Shown: positions 34,250 to 45,332 of the stretch, piece by piece
How positions within the stretch are numbered: position 1 is the first letter of the stretch
Layout of the letters: each line of letters starts with the position of its first letter
Source: Cunninghamia lanceolata
Taxonomy: Eukaryota; Streptophyta; Pinopsida; Cupressales; Cupressaceae
Direction: 5' to 3'
Length of the DNA stretch: 64,000 nucleotides
Assembly: GCA_027924645.1 (NCBI GenBank)
Contig: BSBN01000252.1
Location: forward strand, 1,178,001 to 1,242,000
Position numbers and translations under genes: made by a program
Notes under the pieces: generated by a model
What the model saw: the letters and a program-made list of their open reading frames with translations, nothing else
Told to the model about the DNA's origin: nothing
The model's database searches: none

Positions 34250-34960
34250 GAAGCAAAGTGTCGGCACAACCTAAGGTTCAAGAACCTCTTGAACCTCTGA
34301 CAAGGTTTGTAGGTTCTCGATGTTGTTGAATCATTGACAAAAGGAAGAAGAAATGAGACAAGTAAGGCTTGTCAGTGAGTTCTTGAGTTCATGAACTCGC
34401 CAAAATGACGACAAAGAAGAGATGAAGAATGAAGTTTGGTGCTTTTAGTGGTTCATGAACCTTCAAAATCACTGACAACAAAGAGACAGGTAGAAGAAAG
34501 AGAGTTTATGTCAATGAGTTTTCAACTTCATGAACTTGCCAAAACTCCAATAAAGTTCATAGGAAGCTCAAAACTTCGACCAAAAGATGAAGAAAAGTAG
34601 TGTCGGTGAGTTTACGAGTTCATGAACTCACCAAAATGTCAACTAGGTTTAGAGGGAGCTCAAATTACCGATAGAGAAGAACAAAGAAAGGGATGAAGAA
34701 GAAGATAAAGAAGATAAGACCGCCATTTTGACAGGTTCATGAAACTTTGAAACTCCCAACAAAGTTCATGGTTTCCCCAAAATGCTAACAAAGAACAAAG
34801 ATGAAGACAAAGAAAGTTTTCGTTAGCGCTTCCGGTGGTTCAAGGAGCTTTGGAATTGCCAAAAATGAGAGAAGGATAATTTTCATTGGCATTTCAGTAG
34901 GTTCTTGAACCTCTGAACTCGCTGACAAGGTTCCAAGCAGACCAAAGTTTCTAACATGGT
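34250..34960. repeat. Degenerate minisatellite built on a GAGTTCATGAACTC palindrome
   Basis: A motif of the form GAGTTCATGAACTCGCCAAA recurs with variations roughly every 70-130 bp. It is perfect at 34385-34398 and 34616-34629 and degraded near 34455, 34530, 34730, 34830 and 34905. Between copies are purine-rich GAAGAAGA and ACAAAGAA segments. No open frame spans it. Confidence 0.7.
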
Positions 34961-36334
34961 TCATGATTTCTCAAAGGTGCTAACATGAATGAAATGAAAT
35001 ATTAAAAGGTTTTCGTGCACCCAACATTCAAGCGTCCATGACATTCCTATATTCAAATGACTTGACCTACCTTCCCACACAACCCAAGATGCCATTAATG
35101 GCCTCGTATGGACAAGATCTAGTAGGTGGATACTTTCAAACATTTTCTAGTACAAATGGACCCCTCATGGATGCATTTTCAGGATGAGAGCATAGGTTAC
35201 TCGTTTGATTTGGCATGGCTAAAAGTGCAGATCTGTGTGGGAGTGACACAAGTGGCATGGGTGCTTGCAAACTTGTTTACCATGCCAAAATTTTCATCCA
35301 TGCTACAACAATGAAATTATTATGCTATATATACATGAAAAAACATGTAAAATATGTTGGTCATTGAACCAATTTGGGGACTATATGTTCTTCAAGTTGT
35401 TTCTAAGGCATCAAATGTTACATGTCTAGTCTGTAAGGGGATGGAATGTATGTTTGCAAGGTAAAGGGTTTTCAACAACACTATGTATGTAATGGTATGT
35501 CTCCATGGCAGTTTATAATTATTTAAGAGGATGCTTAAACCTAGTTGTTCATCCTCTCTTGCCATACTTTTTGGCATGAATGTGATAAAGGTCAAATAAA
35601 TGTGTGAACATTTTAATTCATTGCAAAGATTTTGTGATGGTCTTTCTATCTGTTTCATTTGGATTTTTGTATTTTTGTTTTGGATTATTAAGTATGTCAT
35701 TTCATGAAGTGTGATATATGCATTATATGAAGATGCACATCTGGTTCCATTATGTTTTTCTAGTGTATCTTATTCTCCCTTGTAATCCATAACTATATTG
35801 CCCAATAAAGTAGGCACCAGTCTGATTGGTGAGGGGCCAAACATCTTTCAATTATAGTCTCTCTCTTGTTAGTTGTACGACTAATTTAGGTTCCACCATG
35901 CTTGCATAATTTAGGATTGTAAACTCAGTCATATATTATGCAATATTGAAATTGAACATCATTAGAGAATCATGCTAGTAGGTTTCTCCCTCTTACCACT
36001 ATGTATGCAATGTTAAGTGGATTCATCTACTAGAAAAAAATATAGTGTGGTTGTCATCCTTTGGTGTAGGGTAAGAGTGGATTTACCATGTGTTAGTAAG
36101 AGGTCTTATATGTCTATATGTAGCCAATGCTAACATGAACTTAGTGACAAATATTGGGATTTGTTGGGTATGGCATCTTAAAGGCCTAGAATTTAAATTG
36201 TTATTTCTCTTTAATTATCTTATTATTAATACCTTAGGAAACACCCTCATTGGCCTTGTAGAGCCTAAAGCTGAAGATGAGTTTACCCACTCATAACAAT
36301 TGGTCCATTCATGCCATTTTTTGAGCATATGTCC
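34961..36334. other. Spacer left of the copia element
   Basis: No recognisable feature. A 102-codon minus-strand open stretch at 35392-35700 has no domain character. Confidence 0.3.
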
Positions 36335-36339
36335 TTCCC
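36335..36339. repeat. Target-site duplication, left (TTCCC)
   Basis: TTCCC immediately left of the copia LTR. The same five bases lie immediately right of the other LTR (45328-45332). Confidence 0.9.
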
Positions 36340-37400
36340 TGAAAGGAAGCTAGGTGTGTGGAAAACGCTTCCTATGCTAATCTAATGAGGAGAGATGTAT
36401 GCAAATTCAAATTAGCCTTTACAGTTACAGTGTTATTAACCCAACAACAGAGATATTGCAGCAATACACATACACATAGAATGTAGACAGAAGAGAGAGA
36501 GAGAGAGAGACAAGATATACGTGGGGAAAACCCTTACGAGTAAAAAATCCCACACTCCAAAACCTGCACAATGTATTATCAAATAGAGAATGTTTACAAC
36601 ACACTTGCAATGCAAGTCTTTATAGGAGTCTTCAACACTCATATCTGGAGATATTCTGGCAACATAACAGTACCTATAAATCATACTACGCATCTCCCAT
36701 CCAAGCACCTGTTTATAAAGAAGTTTCAAGGCAAAAATGGAACCTTCTTGAGATGGGCATCCATCTTGGCCTCATGGCCCAGAACACACGCCTATGAACA
36801 CTTGTCCAACACTACAGCATGATCCTAACACTTGTCATATCACCCCATCCCAAAGTGGGTGCCTATTCCCAAGATAGGCTATGACAGATGCTCTTACGCA
36901 TCTTATGGCTGTCATAGAATCCGTCATAACTGACAGAACTTACAGCTATAAGAGAATCTGTCATACATTGACTAAAAATTGCATATTCCTCTTACAACAT
37001 GTCATAACCTCCCTTGGGTGCCCAAAGATGCCTTCCTCAAAGATGCTCTTCGACACATGTCCTCACCTGTCATAGGATATTCTATTTACGACTCTTACGC
37101 GTAATAGAATCTATCATAAGAATCTGTCATGATCATTACGCGTCATAATTCCTTACACAATGCTCAAGATGCCGACACATGGCAGAAAATCTCTACCACA
37201 ATATGGGATGCCTATATCCACATGGAGTGGGTTGACCATCCTAGTCATCTTACAAGTGGAGTGACAACTCATCGTGCCACTTCACACTAAATGACAAAAC
37301 AGGATATGCAACTTAATTACATCATAGGCTAATTAAATAAATACATTACAAATAATAAATACAAGGAATTACCAAGGTTGAGACACCTTAATTCCCAACA
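36340..37400 (-). repeat. Copia 3' LTR (1061 bp)
   Basis: On the minus strand begins TGTTGGGAATTAAGG and ends CTTCCTTTCA. It contains a (GA)n run at 36490-36509 and a bundle of TCATAA/CTTACG-type short repeats at 36880-37150. Confidence 0.95.
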
Positions 37401-37411
37401 TTCTCCCACTT
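37401..37411 (-). promoter_or_regulatory. Copia polypurine tract
   Basis: Plus-strand TTCTCCCACTT, i.e. AAGTGGGAGAA on the element's strand, abuts the 3' LTR. Confidence 0.9.
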
Positions 37412-37449
37412 GTCGAACACCTTGTAAGAGCCAATAGAAATAACAAGAT

Positions 37450-37926
37450 TTAACTGCTATAGGTTGAGAGGCCCTTAGACTCCGAACACCATCTGAACTT
37501 CTCTGTGCCAACTGGTTTCATCAATGCATCTGCAACATTCTTCAAAGTGTCTACCTTCTCCAATGACACCTTCCCATCCTCTACCATGTCTCTCACAAAA
37601 TGAAACTGTACATCAATATGCTTTGTTCTGGCATGGAAAGTTGGATTCTTTTCTAAGAAAATTGCACTCTGACTGTCACAACAGATAGTAATTTGTCCTA
37701 CATCAACACCAATATTGGAACACAATCTCTTAAGCCAAATGGCTTCCTTGCAAGTATGAGTAGCTGCCATATACTCAGCTTCTATCATGGACAAGGCGAC
37801 CATAGGTTGCTGCTTACTCATCCAACTAATTGCACCACCGAACATAGTAAACACATAAGCACTAATGGATCTCCTGCTATCAATGTCACCTACCCAATCA
37901 GAATCCACAAATCCACGAATACACAA
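37450..37926 (-). pseudogene. Copia RNase H domain
   Basis: 158 open codons carrying the whole domain: GFVDSDWVGDIDSRRS (catalytic Asp), SMIEAEYMA (catalytic Glu), CDSQSAIFL (catalytic Asp) and KHIDVQFHFVRDMV near the C-terminus. The domain removes the RNA strand during reverse transcription. It is in the same frame as the reverse transcriptase upstream, separated by a stop near 37927. It ends at TAA/TAG near 37450, 40 bp before the polypurine tract, as expected for the polyprotein end. All catalytic acids are kept, although the element as a whole is inactive. Confidence 0.95.
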
Positions 37927-39201
37927 AGAATGTGGAGGTCATGTAGGATGGCCATGATAACATAGGGAATACTCAGAAGTACCCCACAGGTATCTGAACA
38001 CTCGCTTTACTGCATCCCAATGTACTCGTCCAAGATTAACCATAAATCGACTAAGGACTCCCACTGCTTGGGTAATGTCTAGTCTTGTGCAGACCATAGC
38101 ATACATCAAGCTGCCAATAGCACTAGCATAAGGTACTCTGCTCATGTCCTCCACCTCAGAAGGAGATTTTGGACAATCATTAATAGATAACTTGGTCCCC
38201 ATAGAAACAGGAACACACAATGGTCTACAATTTGCCATTCTAAACCTATCCAACACAGTCTTCACATACTTACTCTGGCTTAACCAAAGTTTTCTGTTAG
38301 CTCTATCTCTTCTTATTTCTATTTCCAGAATGTACCTGGCTGCCCCTAAGTTTTTCATCTCAAACTATGCTGACAACTAAGACTTCAAATAAAAAATCAT
38401 ATTCTTACCATTCCCAATTAACAACATATCATCAACATACAATGCAATAATGAGAATGTGATCATTGTCAAGCTTGTAATATACACAATGATCTGATTTC
38501 AATCTTAGAAATCCAATGGACAACACAAAAGCATCAAAATTTATATACCACATCCTAGGAGATTGATTCAAACCATACAAAGACTTTTTCAGCTTGCAAA
38601 CCAAATTTTCTTTACCTTTCTCTATGTAATGCTCTTGTTGTGACATGTAATTCTCTTCCTCCAAATCACCATGAAGGAATGTTGTCTTCACATCCATCTG
38701 TTCCACCTCCAAGTCATAAGTTGTTGTAAGAGATAATAGAAACTGAATGGATGTTAGCTTTGCAACGGGAGAGAAAATTTAACCATAATCAATCCCCTCC
38801 ACTTGTGAGTATCCCTTCACAACCAATCTGGCCTTATACTTCTCAACACTGCCATCTGCACCAAATTTCTTCTTGAACACCCATTTGCATCCAATAGGTT
38901 TCCATCCATCAGGTAAAGGCACCAAGTCCCAAGTTTTATTCTTTTCCAAAGAATCCATCTCCTCTTCCATGGCCTCCTTCCAGGAACATGCATCTTTCAT
39001 GTCCATAGCCTCTATCACAATTCTAGGCTCATCAGTGTTAGTAAGCAAGGCAAAAGCACAACTAGAATCAAGCAGTAAATAACCAAACCTATCAGGTTGC
39101 TTCCTTGTTCGTGTAGACCTCCTTAAAGGCTGAGGTTGAGGTTTTGCTTCTTCTTCTGAGCTTTCAGAGCTGCTAGAGCTCTCCTCATCATCAGGTCTCA
39201 T
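37927..39201 (-). pseudogene. Copia reverse transcriptase domain
   Basis: One frame with stops near 38778, 38376 and 37927. It opens with the linker RRSTRTRKQPDRFG, then WKEAMEEEMDSLEKNKTW, WVFKKKFGADGSVEKYKARL and VEQMDVKTTFLHGDLEEE (the first catalytic Asp region). The YVDD active site is intact at 38428-38439 (ALYVDDMLLIG). Thumb motifs follow: RKLWLSQSKYVKTVL, then YASAIGSLMYAMVCTRLDI. This is the RVT_2 domain of copia elements, which copies element RNA into DNA. The TAA at about 38778 replaces the residue after EGIDYG. The frame is otherwise continuous with integrase and RNase H. Confidence 0.95.
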
Positions 39202-39274
39202 AGGGTCTGTTGGTTCAGTCTTCTTAGGGGTAGTGGGAAACTAAACTACATCCTCTTTCTTTTCTTTGTCTTCT

Positions 39275-40299
39275 AGCTATAGAACAACAGAAGAAGGTGT
39301 TAGCTCTCTGAAAATAACACTTCTGCTATACAACACTTTTTCAGCCACAGGATCCCAAAGCTTGTATCCTTTCACACCGACACCATAGCCGATGAAAATA
39401 CACTTAATAGCCTTGTTCTCCATTTTTGACCTCTTCTCCCTAGGCACATGAGAATATGCCTCACAACCAAAAGCACGAAGATGTCTTATTGAAGGCTTCT
39501 TACCAGACCACACCTCCATGGCTGTCTTACCAACAAGAGTTGATGTAGGAGACTTATTTACCAGGTAGCAAGCAGTGGCAACAGCTTCAGCCCAAAACTT
39601 ATGTTCGAGGCTAGCTCCACTAAGCATACTCCTAGCCTTCTCCATCAGTGTCATGTTCATCCTCTGCAACTCTATTTTGCTGCAGGGTGTATGGAGTTGT
39701 CTTATGTCTTTCAATCCCATTTTCTTTATAGAACTTATCAAATTTTGTGGAACAGAACTCACCCCCATTGTCAGTTCTCAAACACTTAATCTTTTTACTA
39801 GTCTGATTCTCAACAAAAGCTTTAAACTCTTTGAACCAACTAAAGACTTCAGATTTGCTTCTAAGAAAATAAATCCATGTCCTTCTACTATAATCACCTA
39901 TGAAAGATACAAAATATATAGATTTAGAGATCGAAGGAACACTAACTAGACCAAACACATTAGAATGAATAAGATCCAACACACTAGAAGACTTGTGAGA
40001 ACTAGAGTAAAACTAATCACAGTTTTGCTTTCCATACAATGTTCTCAAAAGTCAAACTCAAGATTACAATCATTTAACCCCTCAACGAGGTTTTTATTTT
40101 TTAGGGTTCTAAGACCCTTCTCACCAATGTGGCCAAGTCTCTTTTGCCATAACATTGTCTTCTCAGTAGGAACCTTAACTTCCAAAGCATGAGCAATCTT
40201 AGGTACCCAAAATGTACTACCATCAGAAATTGATACAGTAGATCTTTTCACTGCCAATTCCAATGGTGGGGATGAAGTGACTATAACTCTTTTCTTCAA
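39275..40299 (-). pseudogene. Copia GAG-pre-integrase and integrase
   Basis: Starts with the HHCC zinc region (LWQKRLGHIGEKGL; the first Cys of the CEHC pair is TGA near 40060). The core follows: LDLIHSNVFG (39965), DYSRRTWIYFLRSKSEVF, LRTDNGGEF, then QQNRVAE. The first catalytic Asp, expected in HSDV, is Asn here. The second Asp and the Glu remain. Frame changes occur near 40040 and 39660. The rest runs in frame as MEKARSMLSGASLEHKFWAE, VWSGKKPSIRHLRAFG and KCIFIGYGVGVKGYKLWD. The enzyme would insert element DNA and make the 5-bp duplications. With the Asn change and frameshifts it is dead. Confidence 0.93.
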
Positions 40300-40745
40300 G
40301 TCAGAAGAACTATTGCATTGTGGAATGCATGCCTCCAGCTAAAACAAAGTACCTCTTCGAGTACCCTTCACAAGCACCATAGCTCCTCTAGTCATCTTGC
40401 ATCCTTCTTTTGAAAAGACAACCTGCACACCTGCATCATTCAATTTTCTTACAGAAAGCAGGTTTCATACCAAGCTTGGGATGTGCATAACTACAGAGAT
40501 CCCCTTCACTCATCCATTAGGGAATCAGATTGTGACTCTTCCATGGCCAACTATCTTCAGATGAGAATCGTCACCAAGATACACTCTTCAACCATCAAAC
40601 TCTTCATACTTTGTAAACCAGTATCGATGCAAGGTCATATGGAAAGATGCACCAGAATCAATCAACCACACATCATCAAATGCATGGGTGGCCAAGGCTG
40701 CGATGAAGGCATCACCATCATCTTGTGACTTTTCAGAATCTGAAT
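40300..40745 (-). pseudogene. Copia protease region
   Basis: The minus strand reads DDVWLIDSGASFHMT with the catalytic D-S-G triad at 40651-40659. It continues with LGDDSHLKIVGHGRV and a stretch ending NLLSVRKLNDAGVQVVFSK. This is the aspartic protease that cuts the polyprotein, in the same frame as the zinc knuckle and pre-integrase. Stops fall at ~40585, ~40530, ~40470 and ~40340. Confidence 0.88.
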
Positions 40746-41521
40746 CTATGACATTCTTCTTCTTCTTCTTCTTCTTTTTCTCCTCTTTGCATTCCTTTCA
40801 GAAATGTCTAGATTTACCACAGTTCCAACAGAGAGCCTTGGACTTTCCAGGAGATTTGGATCTCCCACGGGATTTGGATCTACCCTTCTCAGCTTTCTTA
40901 TCCTTCTTTTTCCCTTTCTCCTTGGGTCTTCCACGAACTGCAAGAGCCTCTTTGGATGACTTGGATGACTTTCTCTAGCTCTTCAGATAACAACGAAGAC
41001 ATCACTTCATCCATTTTGAAAGTGGATGTGGTACTCCCAATGGCCATAACAAGATGATCCCATGAATTTGGCAAAGAACAAAGCAAGGTTATACATCGAT
41101 CCTCCTCAATTTTCACACCAATAGATGTTAACTGTGCAACTAGCATATTAAAAGCATTCAGATGGTCTGCAACGGATCCTCCATCTTCTATCCTTAGAGA
41201 ATATAGCTTCTTCTGTAGGAATAACTTGTTTACTAGGGATTTGGCCTAATAAACATCACCAAGTTTCTTCCACACCTCCTTTGTGGTCTTCTCCTCATGG
41301 ACATTTAACAAGATAGAGTCAGCCAAACAAAGTCTCACAAGACCCTTAGCTTTCTGATCCTTGAGATCCCAATCATCTTGCGACATTGCCGCTGGTTTTA
41401 CACCAAAAATTGCTTCCCATAGATTTCGGTCAACAAGCATGTCTTCCATCTTAAGTTTCCACAACTCAAAATTGGTGCTGTTAAACTTCTCCACCTCTAC
41501 TCTTTCGGATGTGCCTGCCAT
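40746..41521 (-). pseudogene. Copia gag with zinc knuckle
   Basis: Starts at ATG 41519-41521: MAGTSERVEVEKFNSTNFEL, then WKLKMEDMLVDRNLWEAIFG, the N-terminal Gag domain of Tork-like elements. It continues through VRLCLADSILLNVHEEKT and LTSIGVKIEEDRCITLLCSL. A one-base frameshift near 40965 moves the reading into the basic tail (KEALAVRGRPKEKGKKKDKK) and the zinc knuckle at 40789-40830, CWNCGKSRHF, stop, KEC: a CX2CX4HX4C knuckle with TGA one residue after the HF. Another stop lies near 41245. Gag would form the virus-like particle and bind the RNA. Confidence 0.93.
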
Positions 41522-44260
41522 CTCCTATAGGAGTATAATCAACACTGAGAGGGGGGGTGAATCAGTGTTAAGTATAAAACTAGATTTTAGAACTTCTCAA
41601 ACTTGACAATGAACTTTATCAAAAAGATGAGTTAAATACTAAACAATCAAAACTAAATGTTCAAACATATAGGATAAATGAATTCACACAAGACATGAGA
41701 CCATGACAAAAGAGATTTTATGAGTGGAAAACTCTCCTGGGGTAGAAAAATCACTCAAAACTGCCTCACTGGCTTAAATATGAAAGTATCACCATTTACA
41801 AAGTCTCACTGACTTATGAATGCTTCACTAGCAAAATGAAAGTCTCACTGACTTAAGAAAGTTTCGCAAACTTGATTAAAACACCTGGAATACAAAGCAG
41901 AATATCTCAGGGGGTTACCCTGTTCACTCAAATACAAAACCTTATTTCTCCTTTAATATTCACCTCAACAAAGTCTTTATTATTTACAAACTAAACACTC
42001 TTGGTTTGGTCATTAATACACATGTCAATCTCTGCATAAACAATTCATTTGTATAGACAAATTGTTAGTCTTCAAACAACTGATCTTCAAATACAACTCT
42101 GAATAGTCTTCAATTATGAATCCACTTGAATGGTCTTCAAATACTGCTCCATAATATGTTGTTCCAAATATAATTCACTCAAACTTAATCTTGCAAGAAC
42201 TGGATTCCAACATCTGAATCATGAATTCCATATGATACTCATGACACAAACTTCTAAACAATTACTACTCACATGAACAACACAATGTCTATCATTAATA
42301 TCTTAAGACCTTCAATTTCATTGTCTCCAAAAGAAAATTAGATCTCATTCAATTAATGGTATTTCTTATGTGAAGATATGTTTCTCAAGCATGCTAATCA
42401 CCAACCAGCATCACCAAATTTATCATACTAATCCTTTATAGAATTTCACTAGTCATCTCATCTCTTTCAAACACAAACTGGTCTAAACTCCATCATACTC
42501 TTCATATCTTTGATAATCCTTATACTTGCATGTAGATATCCTCTTTGCAATCTCAAAACAATAATCAAAATTCTCAAAAACATTGTATATATCTCATAAC
42601 AAAATTTTCTAGCCCTTCTGGTTCATTACCTTCATTGTCTTCTCTCTATCATATATATTTTCACCTTCTCAATAATAAATCTTCAATATTCTTCAAAAAC
42701 CATTCATCTTCCCTGCATAAATACTTCAATAATATTTTATCAATTTTCAAAGAAAATATATCTCTCTATCATCTTTTTTATTTTCCTCTTCTTTGCAAAA
42801 ACCATTCTGCATTCATAAAAACTCTTCATATTCCTTCTTTAAAAAAATCTTTTCTTTTTTTAGTCTTTGATAGTCACGAGGAGGATCTATAAGAGAGGTT
42901 TTAAAAATAGAAAAAGATCTCCAAAAAAGATTTTTAAAACCCACAAAATCTGCCTTTTCAAAAATTGTCTAAATATAGTCTTTAAAGAACAAATTCACTG
43001 CAGTCATAAGGTAGATAGCCAAATACACGTCAAAAAGGATGCACAAGAGATGAGAGTTGAAGTTTGAATGTCAACCATCGATCTTCATATACACGTCTTA
43101 ACCAAATTAAAACTTAGCCTTTGATTCTATCTTGGCACCCACACGTTCATTGAAGAGACCGGTTCAACTGGTGGCACTAGGCAAAGGGGTCAGTTGCCCC
43201 ACGAAACCAATACCCTCAAGTTGCCACTTAAGTGGCCCGTGACCTATGCTAATAAGTCAAGACAAAAACATAACCAAAAGTGCATACTTTTAAAAATGGT
43301 TACGTAAGGTTTTCAAAACTTATAATGCATTGGGTTTCAAAAGGAAAGACTTAGGCTTTTAGTCATGAGGAGCCTAGGGTTTTAAGATCTAACCACTTAG
43401 GAATTAGGGTTTAGTTGTATAATGACATAAAACTCAAGGGTAACAGTCAAACCCTAAAACATGAAGACAATGAAATATAAGATATTGATGTCCAAACAAG
43501 GATAAAATATAGACAGTGAAGCTCAAGGAAACCCTAGAAACCCTAACAAGAGCATAAAAACTAGGATACATAATATAAGGGTTCCTGACCTCATAAACAT
43601 CAGTTCTAATGTTTGACATAGAGTATTCCAACTGGACCAAAGACATGAGCAAGAAACAAAAAACTACCATGACAAGAGACCATGTTTATGATAGCATAAG
43701 GAAAATAACCTAAAGCATGAAGTATCTGAATCAAAGAACTATATGAACCACCTCACCAAATGAAGCTCATGCCTTAAAAAGACTCTTGAAGTCTTATGCA
43801 TGACATTTCTCAACATAATATCCTCCAATGAAGAGTATACAATCTCCACTCCAATTACTGACATCAAACAATCCCTAATGATGATATGTGAAGATAAGAT
43901 GACCCTTTCTCCCAAGCATTAGCATTATGAAGCATAATTATGAGGCATAAACATTATAACATGCATGATCATCATAGCCTTCTCATCCTGCATCCAACAT
44001 GAATATGAACATGATCAACTTATGAGGATCAACCTGTGACCTAGATTGATAACTCGACTCCTTTAAACAACAACAACTTGATCAAGCATGACATCAACCT
44101 TCCAACCTCAACATCATCCTGTCACTTTTGACATTAATGACAAACACTTCTCTACATCTCCTTCTTGCAACAATATTTCAGAATACTCTGTACAGACTCC
44201 CACTCAATCTAAGATCAGCTCAAAAAACCCTACCCAACAACTAGGACCAAAGGTGATCAA
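41522..44260 (-). other. Unusually long copia leader, perhaps with a nested LTR
   Basis: 2.74 kb separates the primer site from the gag start. The gag-proximal part (about 43080-41525) has LTR-like features on the minus strand: ACCCCAGGAGAGTTTTCCAC, resembling the R/U5 region of copia LTRs, and a CACCCCCCCTCTCAGTGTTG-like ending near 41555. The upstream part, 44260-43100, shows nothing recognisable beyond a 78-codon open stretch. Confidence 0.5.
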
Positions 44261-44272
44261 GCTCTGATACCA
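44261..44272 (-). promoter_or_regulatory. Copia primer-binding site (initiator Met tRNA)
   Basis: Plus-strand GCTCTGATACCA is the complement of TGGTATCAGAGC, the standard initiator-Met primer site of plant copia elements. It lies two bases inside the LTR edge. Confidence 0.95.
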
Positions 44273-44274
44273 AC

Positions 44275-45327
44275 TGAAAGGAAGTTAGGTGTGCGGAAAA
44301 CGCTTCCTACGCTAATCTAATGAGGAGAGATGTATGCAAATTCAAATTAACCTTTACAATTATAGTGTTATTAACTCAACAACAGAGATATTGCAGCAAT
44401 ACACATACACACAAAATGTAGATAGAAGAGAGAGAGACAAGATATACATGGGGAAAACCCTTACGGGTGAAAAACCCCACACTCTAAAACCTGCACAATG
44501 TATTATCAAACAGAAAATGTTTACAACACACTTGCAATGCAAGTCTTTATAGGAGTCTTTGACATTCGTATCTGGAGATATTCCAGCAGCATAACAGTAC
44601 CTGTCAATCACATTATGCATCTCCCATCCAAGCACCTATTTATAAAGAAGTTTCAAGGAAAAAATGGAACCTTCTTGAGATGGGCGTCCATCTTGGCCTC
44701 ATGGCCCAAAACACAAACCTATGAACACTTATCCAACACTGCAGCATGGTCCTGACACTTATCATTTCACCCCATCCCAAAGTGGGCGCCTATTCCCAAG
44801 ATAGGCTATGACAGATGCTCTTACGCATCTTACGACTGTCATAGAATCCGTCATAAGTGACAGCACTTACAGCTGTAAGAGAATCTGTCATACACTATCT
44901 AAAAATAACATATTCCTCTTACAACATGTCATAACCTCCCTTAGGCGCCCAAAGATGCCTTCCTCAAAGATGCTCTTCGACACATGTCCTAACCTGTCAT
45001 AGGATCTTCTATTTACGACTCTTATGCGTCATAGAATCTGTCGTAGGAATTTGTCATGACTGTTACACATCATAATTCCTTACACAATGCTCAAGATGCT
45101 GACACATGGCAGAAAACCTCTACCACAATATGGGACACCTATATCCACATGGAGTGGGTTGACCATCCTAGTCATCTTACAAGTGGAGTGGCAACTCATC
45201 GTGCCACTTCACACTAAATGACAAAACAAGATGTGCAACTTAATTACATCATAGGCTAATTAAATAAATACATTAGAAATAATAAATACAAGGAATTACC
45301 AAGGTTGAGACACCTTGATTCCCAACA
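44275..45327 (-). repeat. Copia 5' LTR (1053 bp)
   Basis: Direct repeat of 36340-37400, same TG..CA ends. Eight bases shorter in the GA run, otherwise differing almost only by transitions in the part I compared. Confidence 0.95.
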
Positions 45328-45332
45328 TTCCC
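45328..45332. repeat. Target-site duplication, right (TTCCC)
   Basis: Matches 36335-36339. Confidence 0.9.

Larger units (their letters stand above)
36340..45327 (-). mobile_element. Complete but inactive Ty1/copia element (Tork/Tnt1-like)
   Basis: 8988 bp between TTCCC target duplications. Reading the minus strand the order is 5' LTR (45327-44275), initiator-Met primer site, long leader, gag with zinc knuckle, protease, integrase, reverse transcriptase, RNase H, polypurine tract, 3' LTR (37400-36340). Integrase before reverse transcriptase defines Ty1/copia. The RNase H and reverse transcriptase sequences resemble Tnt1/Tork elements. The polyprotein has about ten in-frame stops and at least three frameshifts, so it cannot make a full product. 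The LTRs differ at about 32 of the first ~385 aligned bases, nearly all transitions, plus an 8-bp GA indel. That implies an old insertion whose methylated cytosines have decayed. The interior is 6.87 kb, long for the group, because of a 2.7-kb leader that may hold another insertion. Confidence 0.95.

Noticed and set aside
40688..40978. Plus-strand frame with a Phe run and Asp/Leu repeats
   Set aside because: Antisense shadow of the copia gag basic tail and zinc-knuckle region.
44255..44275. tRNA-Met gene fragment
   Set aside because: Only the 12-base primer-site complement is present at an LTR edge; no cloverleaf can be formed from the flanks.
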